The notes below the pieces were generated by a model. It saw only the letters and a program-made list of their open reading frames with translations. It made no database searches and had not been told where the DNA came from. Shown here piece by piece: positions 58,301 through 64,000 of a DNA stretch of 64,000 bases (its first letter is position 1; each line of letters begins with the position of its first letter). Source of the DNA: Caenorhabditis elegans (Eukaryota > Nematoda > Chromadorea > Rhabditida > Rhabditidae); NCBI RefSeq assembly GCF_000002985.6, contig NC_003281.10, positions 2,666,001-2,730,000 on the forward strand, given 5' to 3'. A program made the translations under genes and the position numbers.

Positions 58301-59064
58301 TGAATTAACGTTTTTTTTTTTAATGAAAAAGTGGTTTTAACCGAAAATTTCGGCTTTTAACTCTGAAAATACCAATTTCAGCTCATTTTTAGCGTTTTTC
58401 AGTGAAAAAAAGAGTTTTAATCAAAGTTTTCAGCGTTGTTTTAGCGTGAAATATCCTGATTTTTTCAAATCATAGCTTTTTTTTTTCAAATTTAAACAAC
58501 CGCTTTTATCGAAGTTTTTAGCATTTAACTTTGGAAATCCCAATTTTAGCTCATTTTTTATTGTTTTTTTCCTGAAAAAAAGCTTCGTAGCTGAAATATC
58601 TCAATTTCCGGCGAATTTCTGCGTTTTTGAGTCGATTCTCTTCGATTTTCTCCATTTTTCTCACCATAAACTCCAAAAACTGCAGGCGGAAGTGGCAATT
58701 GCTCTCCGGACGGAAGTGTCTGCTGACCCAGCTCCCACAAAGAAGTTTCAACTCCTAGAGTTTTTAATTGCTGAAATGAGAGAATTCAGGTGAAATTGAC
58801 ACCAATTAGACTACTGATAAGCAGAAGAAAAGTGCACTTTTTATGAGTATAAATGAACTCACATCGCGAGCCCATTCACTCATACGAACACAATCTCCAC
58901 GCCTCGCTGGGTCAGCTGAAACCGATTGAATTGCAACCGATTCACGCAATAAATCGATAAATTCATCTTGACGCTCGTCGATTGACCTGAATATTTGAAT
59001 AAAATCCTTCTTTTTCCCGAATTTTTATCAAATCTTACTTGAAAACTGCGTCGATTTGATCCAT
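52342..59064 (-). CDS. CNDP2-type cytosolic dipeptidase (M20 metallopeptidase)
   Basis: Seven exons on the minus strand: 59064-59039, 58986-58863, 58770-58665, 57541-57474, 55571-55183, 53719-53217, 52553-52342; 475 residues, the usual CNDP2 length. It starts [18 protein letters not shown]. The M20 metal ligands are visible in order: GHLDVQP (His), GSTDDKGP (Asp), [11 protein letters not shown] (Glu-Glu), ISDNYWLG (Asp) and DDMAHSQNE (His). [17 protein letters not shown] and [14 protein letters not shown] are further CNDP signatures. Known: such enzymes hydrolyse dipeptides with two divalent metal ions (Mn2+ or Zn2+) in the cytosol. No signal peptide is present. Two splice sites are weak: acceptor ATTAAG before 57541 and donor GTCGTC after 55183. 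Both are demanded by reading frame. It is divergent from cosa-1. I remember a C. elegans gene of this type beside cosa-1 but give no symbol. Confidence 0.93.
52680..53125. repeat. Tandem array TTGGCGGGAAATTCAAATTTTCTGA (about 37-55 bp unit)
   Basis: Ten or so units in the last intron of the dipeptidase gene. The box TTTTGGCGGGAAATTCAAAT is nearly invariant and A tracts vary in length. A minisatellite. Confidence 0.88.
54085..54662. mobile_element. Foldback element, GTGTACTCCTCGAGGA family (copy 1)
   Basis: CCTCGGGGAGTACACGAGTT, GCGTAAATCGACACATGG, CCGTGGAAGAGGTT at the left (54091 on) is mirrored by CCTCTTCCACGACTATGTGT, CGATTTACGCGGCTCGTGTA and CTCCTCGAGGAC at the right. Non-coding, in the dipeptidase intron. 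Confidence 0.88.
54838..54920. mobile_element. Solo end of the GTGTACTCCTCGAGGA family
   Basis: CTCCTCGAGGAGTACACGAG, CTGCGTAAATCGACACATAG, CCGTGGAAGAGG matches one arm of the neighbouring element. No second arm is close by, so this is a fragment or part of a nested insertion. Confidence 0.8.
55575..56620. other. A/T-rich dipeptidase intron
   Basis: Recurring AAAAATCGAAATTTTT words and no gene content. It separates the 55.2-55.6 kb exon from the large foldback element. Confidence 0.55.
56639..57431. mobile_element. 793-bp palindromic foldback element, copy 2, with 15-bp flanking duplication
   Basis: Terminal repeats ACACTGCAACT/AGTTGCAGTGT. The flanks are identical GTAATTCCAGCCATC blocks at 56624-56638 and 57432-57446, directly abutting both ends. 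Inner sequence nearly equals the copy at 30.1 kb. It lies in the dipeptidase intron about 30 bases past the donor of the 57.5 kb exon. No coding capacity: the open frames in its arms are repeated in all copies and in both orientations. Confidence 0.95.
57580..58640. repeat. Degenerate tandem array ATTTTAGCTCATTTTT ... GTTTTTCAGTGAAAAA
   Basis: Units near 58010, 58150, 58375 and 58540 combine CCNATTTTAGCTCATTTTT with GTTTTTCAGTGAAAAA. The unit is roughly 110-220 bp. It fills the intron between the third and fourth dipeptidase exons. Confidence 0.65.
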
Positions 59065-60165
59065 TTTAGTGGTTCCGCTTGGTTTTTTGGGCCTAAAATG
59101 TATGAAAATAGCAATTTTCTTCTCAAAAAACCGGAAAAAAGTGCAAATCGAAGAGGAAAATTCGTGTAAAATGAGGGGAAAAGTACAAATGTCTCGGGAA
59201 TTATCACTAAAATGTGTCTGTCTCCGCCCTATCTTGCAGCTTGAGAAGCAGCTTATTTGATAATTCTTTCAGAATTTTTGGAGAGAGACAGGTTTAAAAT
59301 TTTAAGGGAAATTTGCTGTGTTTTATACAATTCATTCCCATTAAAATTGTGAGTCACCGCCGGGAAAATTCGAAAAAAAACAACAAAAACAGCTGTTGTC
59401 GCGTTGGAACACCAGTGTGTAAACACCGGCACGTCATAATACACATTTCTTGGAAATTTTTAACATTAGAGATGGTTTATTTGCGGTGAAAAGTGGATTT
59501 TGGACGGGAAAATGCATTTAGTGTGATTTAAAAGCTTTAAAATTAAAAAAAGAGAAGAACTACCGTAACGTCTTAAAGGCACACACATGGAAACTTGGGC
59601 TGGGTCTCGCAACGAAAACCTTAATTTCGGCTATTTCTGTTTAGATTGTTGGCAAAAATTTAGATTGATTGCACAAAAAGTGTATTTCAAACGGTTCAAG
59701 GTGTAAGGTGTAAAATACTGATAAAAAATTTTGGAATTCGCAGGGAAAAACCGGAAAAACCAAAAAATATTAAATAAAATAAAATAAATACAGTATTCTT
59801 TAAAGGTGCATGCATTAAAACTTAGGCTCTGGTCTCGTGGCGAAAAAAATAAATTTTTGGAGAATAACGATTTTAACAAATTTTTGGGTTTTTTAAAGTG
59901 AAAATTGTTTAAAATCAATTTCAAGCTGAAAAACGTACATTTTAAAATTTAATTCCTCGAATAATGGAATAATTCTCAAAAATAAGAGAAAAACCGTAAA
60001 CCTTCAAGGCGCACAGGTCAAAACTTTGTATTGGTCTCGCACCGAACCAGGTGTAGTACGGTAGATTTTTATTTATTTTATTTTATTTAACGACTTTTTA
60101 TTCAATTTTCAACTCAAAAATCGACAAAATCAGTGAAAAATCGTGAAAACTGAACTGAAGTGTCA
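59065..60165. promoter_or_regulatory. Divergent region dipeptidase / cosa-1
   Basis: 1.1 kb between two start codons on opposite strands. It contains three diverged repeats with GGTCTCGNNNCGAA (near 59601, 59830 and 60030) and a GC-richer block near 59350-59440. Promoters of both genes should lie here; no specific site is recognised. Confidence 0.5.
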
Positions 60166-63100
60166 ATGTCAAGTTCTCGGTGAGTTGTCGTTTCAAAATA
60201 AAATGCGAACACTGCCTGTCACCATGTTTCTCGTGATAACAAATGCGTTTTTTACAGGTCACACCGCAAAAACACTTCAACTCTAGGTACACCTGCCGTA
60301 TCAGCAGCGAATCAGGTTCGAAATATACCTTTTTCTCTAATTTTTTTGAAAAAACAGCAAGAAAATTGAGAGAAAACTGGCTGAAAATGGAAATAATTGA
60401 TTTTTTTTTTGATTTTTTAATTTTTCAGACCGTAAAAAATCCGAATCTGAAGAAAAATGAGCCAAAAAGCGACAATGAGCCACCGAAAACGCTGGTTTCA
60501 ATGGAACCTGATTTTTATGACCCTCGGGGAGCGTGTCATATGATTTATTGGACGGATTGCATTGCACAAATGGCTGTTGATATTCGAGGTGTTTATATCG
60601 GAAATTCAATGTTTATATTGCAAAAATTCGTAAATTTCAAGGTTTTTAACCTTAAAAATTGGGAAAATTAGGCTTAAAATGGCTTAAACTCGCAAATTTT
60701 CGATTTTTTGCAAATTTTTTCTCGGAAAAATTGCAATTTTCAGCTAATTCCCAATTTTTCAGAGCGTCAAAACGCCGCAAATCAGAGTGATTTCGATTTT
60801 ATGAAGCCAAAACTTGTTGAATACGTTTTCACAGTTTGCGTCAGGTTACGGCTGCCCAATGAGGTTCGATTCACCGCCGCGTTGATCTTAAATTCGTGAG
60901 TATGGCGGCTCCGGAAGCGTGTCGATTTACGCAGCATTGTGTACTCCCCGAGGACAAGATTTGAACGTTTTTCGCTAAAATTCTCGATTTTTGACCATTT
61001 TTCGCAAATTTTCATAATATTTATAGTGTTGTACATGAAAAAACCTATGTATTTTCTGTTGAAAACTACAAATTCTCTGAAATTGATTAAAAATCGCAAA
61101 AAAAATTTTTTTTTTTTTCGAGAAAGTTACAAAACAATTGTTTTTTAAAGTTTTTTTAAACAAAAATCGAAAAAAAAAACAGAAATTTTTCATTTTTCGA
61201 CCGGAAAAAATTTGTAAAAAATCTTTTTTTTTATTTTTATATTTTTATTTCAATTTTGCAAACCTACACAGAAAAAAGTGACAAATTCAGAGGAAAAACT
61301 GGAAATGACTTCCATAAAAATCATTTATGGAAAAATTACAAAAAAAAATGTTTTTTTAAAGATTTTTTAAACAAAAAATTTGAAAAAATTCGGTTAAAAA
61401 TGAATTGGAAGGTTTTTTTTTCTGAAACATCGAAAAAAAAAGGTTTTTTTTTGTTTTTCGACCCAAAAAAGCTACAACAAAGTGGAAATTGATTTTCTTA
61501 CCGTAATTTTTAGAGTTTTTTGCCTAAACTTTGTGATAAAAAAACGTTTTTTTCCGCTTTTCGATATTTCAAAATTGCCATAAACTCGAAAACTTTCAAA
61601 ATGTTCTCTTCGAGGAGTACACGAGTTGCGTAAATCGATTTTTCCCCTGAAAACCCCCCAAAATTTTACAGTTTCATGCTCCGCCACCTGTGCTCTCTGC
61701 ACGATTTCATGGAACGACAAGAAATGTCGATTCAACGGAAGAAAAGAGAATGGGAAAATCTTGAATCGAATATGGAACGACAGATTCCGTTGAGAATTCT
61801 AACTGCAATTCAGATTAGCAGCAAATTTCACAGTTATCATGATGTATACGCGGGGATTTTTTCGAATTTCAACGATGCTCCGATATTCCGCTTCAAAATT
61901 TTTTTTTTGAAATTCCGATGATTTTTAGAAAAAAATTTTATTCCGAAAAACCCGGAAAAATTAAAACTTTTCGATGTTTTTTTTAAAAATAATTTAAAAC
62001 AATTGAAAAAATTTTAGAAAATTAACGTAATTTTTTAAAAATTATTTTTTACAAAAAAAAATTTAAAAAATTTCGATTTTGCGATGATTTTTCTAATAAT
62101 TTTTTCATTTTCAAGAAAATCTTTTTTTTTTCTTGAAAATCGAGAAATTAACGATAAAATTCATAAATTATCAATTTTTTTCGAAAAAAATTTTTTTTTT
62201 TGTTTAAAAATAAATAAAAAAAAACCATTATTTCGTCGAAATAAAAATAGTAGTTGTTTTTTTCAAAAAAAAAAATCGGAAAAAAATCGATTATTTAATT
62301 TTTTGTTCACAGAAAATCGAAAAATCGAAACATTTTCGATTTTCCGGAACGAATTACCTAAATTATAAGCTTTTTCTCTGAAAAAATCGATTTTTTTTTG
62401 AAAATTGAGAAAATTAAATCGAAAATTTTCCGGTTTTTTCAGAAAAAAACGAAAATTTTAAAATTTTTCTCGGAATATCGGAGTGTCGTTTAGAAAACCT
62501 TAATTTTTTTCAATTTTCCGAATTTTCTTTTCAAAAATTCCAATTTTTCCAGAGTCTATCGTCTCGTCAAGTTGTGAATACTCTACGAAAAATCGGCCTA
62601 CCGTACACAATATCCGCTGTTTTGGAATCGGAGCAACGCGTTTTTAAGCTCATCGGATTCAAGTAAATATTGGAAATTTTTTGCAAAAAAAAATGGAATT
62701 TTTTTGTCGAAAAATCACAATTTTCGACTCAAAAGCTTCCCTAAACTCGAAAAAAATTTTTTTTTTTGTAAATTTTAAGTTTTTTACCCTAAAAACCGAA
62801 AATTTGAATTTAAAAAAAAATGTTTTCCAAAAAAAAATTTTTTTTTTGAAATTTCAAGTTTTTTACCCTAAAAACCAAAAATTTGAATTTAAAAAAAAAT
62901 GTTTTCCAAAAAAAAATTTTTTTTTGAAATTTCAAGTTTTTTACCCTAAAAACCAAAATTTGAATTAAAAAAAATGTTTTCCAAAAAAAAATTTTTTTTG
63001 TAATTTTAAGTTTATTACCCTAAAAACCAAAATTTGAATTTAAAAAAATGTTTTCCAAAAAAAAATTTTTTTTGTAATTTTAAGTTTATTACCCTAAAAG

Positions 63101-63587
63101 CAACCCAAATTTTAATTATCATTAAAATCTGGGTTGGTTTTAGGGTTTTAGGGTAAACAACTTAAAATTTCGAAAAAAAAAATTTTTAGAAAAAAATTTT
63201 TTTTTCAAATTTTAAGTTTTTCATCTCAAAAACCCAAAACTAACCTAAATTTTTTTTTTAATTTTTAAAGAAATTTCCAAAAAATTTTTTTTGAAATTTA
63301 AATTTTTTATCCAGAAATTATTTTTCGTTTTATTAAATTTAATAGATTTTCTTAAAAATCCAAAAATTTTTCCAGAATGCCTGACAGTCCACTAGATGCA
63401 TGTGAAATGGCTCTAAAAGTGCTCACATTTACAATGAAAAAGCGTGGAATGATTGACGAGGAGAAATATAATGATCTATGGCAACATACATTAATTGTAT
63501 TAGATGTCTGTTTTATTAATCATATCGAATTATACGAACGATTTATTCGAAAGTGTCCGGCGATTTGTAGAACGGAGGAAAGGCATG
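60166..63587 (+). CDS. cosa-1: COSA-1, cyclin-like meiotic crossover protein (CNTD1 family), 3' end beyond window
   Basis: Seven exons in the window: 60166-60179, 60258-60315, 60429-60588, 60763-60895, 61672-61843, 62553-62662, 63376-63587; at least 286 residues. The protein starts MSSSRSHRKNTSTLGTPAVS. The cyclin-type helical region includes KPKLVEYVFTVCVRLRLPNE, VRFTAALILNSFMLRHLC, RILTAIQISSKFHSYHD, SSRQVVNTLRKIGLPYT and VLESEQRVFKLIGFK, the pattern of a CNTD1 cyclin box. Known: COSA-1 marks and is required for designated crossover sites in germline meiosis, together with MSH-5, ZHP-3 and CDK-2. The last visible exon ends at a GTTTTT donor, and a foldback element starts four to five bases later. 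Introns contain a large palindrome and a minisatellite. The gene continues outside the window. Confidence 0.93.
60905..61640. mobile_element. Foldback element, GTGTACTCCTCGAGGA family (copy 2), in cosa-1 intron
   Basis: GTGTCGATTTACGCAGCATT then GTGTACTCCCCGAGGACAAG at the left is mirrored by TTCTCTTCGAGGAGTACACG, AGTTGCGTAAATCGAT at the right (61605-61640). Inner arms are diverged and A/T-rich. It ends about 30 bp before the acceptor of the next cosa-1 exon. Confidence 0.8.
61930..62540. other. A/T-rich cosa-1 intron
   Basis: No gene content: AAAATCGAAAA words and long A and T runs between two cosa-1 exons. Confidence 0.5.
62745..63240. repeat. Tandem array with TTTTACCCTAAAAACC box (about 70-76 bp unit)
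   Basis: Five nearly identical units (TTTTTTACCCTAAAAACC, then AAATTTGAATTTAAAAAA, then ATGTTTTCCAAAAAAAAA) from 62765 to 63100. An inverted unit follows (GGTTTTAGGGTTTTAGGGTA, 63135-63155). It fills a cosa-1 intron. Confidence 0.88.
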
Positions 63588-63591
63588 GTTT

Positions 63592-64000
63592 TTCACTGCA
63601 ACTTTTTCCTCACGGGGGACGAGGAAAAGTGGTTTCTAGGCCATGGCAGAGGGGCCGACAAGTTTTAACGACCATTTATCTTGCTTTGTTTTCCGCCTGT
63701 TTTCTTTCGTTTTTTATCGATTTTTTTCGTTTTTTCTTAATAAAACTGATAAATAAATACTTTTTGCAGATGCTAAAACAATTTCCAAGTAAAAAAATCA
63801 TGTATTCAGTGGGCAAGCAGCGGTGAAAGTGGTCAATGCAATATGATGGATTACGGGAATACAAAACCTAAACTTTTTCTGAAACATGATACATATTCTG
63901 CTTAAATGCTGAGACTACCTGATTTTCATAACGAGACCGCTGAAAAAGTTTTGAGGTTTCCAAAGTTCAACTTTTTTGGTGAGAAAGTCGAGATTTTCGC
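63592..64000. mobile_element. 793-bp palindromic foldback element, copy 3 (cut by window end)
   Basis: The left end TTCACTGCAACTTTTTCC and the arm CGAGGAAAAGTGG, CTAGGCCATGGC, GGGGCCGACAAG are as in copies 1 and 2. The window ends just past the central CTGATTTTCATAACGAGACC. It lies in the cosa-1 intron, four to five bases after the exon's GT donor. Confidence 0.93.

Noticed and set aside
63376..63826. Continuation of the cosa-1 frame through the GTTTTT donor into the foldback element
   Set aside because: The frame continues by chance into repeat sequence; the donor at 63588 and loss of cyclin-like sequence indicate the exon ends at 63587.

Overview
The window is almost certainly Caenorhabditis elegans nuclear DNA, probably the left part of chromosome III. 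The genes are intron-rich, with short consensus TTTCAG acceptors, GTRAG donors and extremely A/T-rich introns. Trans-splice-like acceptors lie directly before start codons, the interstitial telomere repeats are of the TTAGGC type, and dispersed repeats carry typical Caenorhabditis motifs (TTTGCGCGTCAAAT, CTACAGTAAT). The gene set (myotactin, a calcineurin B homolog, ZnT9, SETD3-like, TMEM132, CNDP2-like, COSA-1) matches what I remember of that region. This was recognised from the translated sequence, not from a database search.

Layout. 329-14723 (+): 3' part of let-805 (myotactin), about 28 fibronectin III domains, one membrane segment and a cytoplasmic tail. 15554-20460 (-): pbo-1, an EF-hand protein. 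20890-22997 (+): an 87-residue single-pass membrane protein of unknown function, divergent from pbo-1. 24568-32810 (-): a mitochondrial ZnT9/SLC30A9-type carrier. 34941-41057 (+): set-27, a SETD3-type SET protein. 41860-50277 (-): tmem-132, with a proline tRNA nested on the opposite strand in one intron. 52342-59064 (-): a CNDP2-type dipeptidase. 60166 to beyond 63587 (+): cosa-1, the meiotic crossover cyclin-like protein, cut by the window end. I rebuilt each gene exon by exon. For every complete gene the exon lengths sum to a multiple of three, and all splice phases agree.

The genes are individually promoted, mostly alternating in strand, and are not an operon. They share no single pathway: attachment of muscle to epidermis (let-805), acid signalling (pbo-1), mitochondrial zinc (slc-30A9), protein methylation (set-27), neuronal adhesion (tmem-132), peptide turnover (CNDP2-like) and meiosis (cosa-1).

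The non-coding half is dominated by foldback elements. There are at least seven palindromic families, three interstitial telomere arrays, two 22-base C tracts and several tandem arrays. I saw no new multi-gene system. The observations I rate highest are: (1) a likely internal promoter and first exon giving a let-805 product without the ectodomain; (2) a six-domain super-repeat in the let-805 ectodomain; (3) a 793-bp foldback element with a 15-bp flanking duplication, one copy sitting next to a cosa-1 splice donor; (4) four perfect CRE palindromes delivered into tmem-132 introns by one repeat family; (5) loss of the SETD3 active-site tryptophan in the worm SETD3-like protein.
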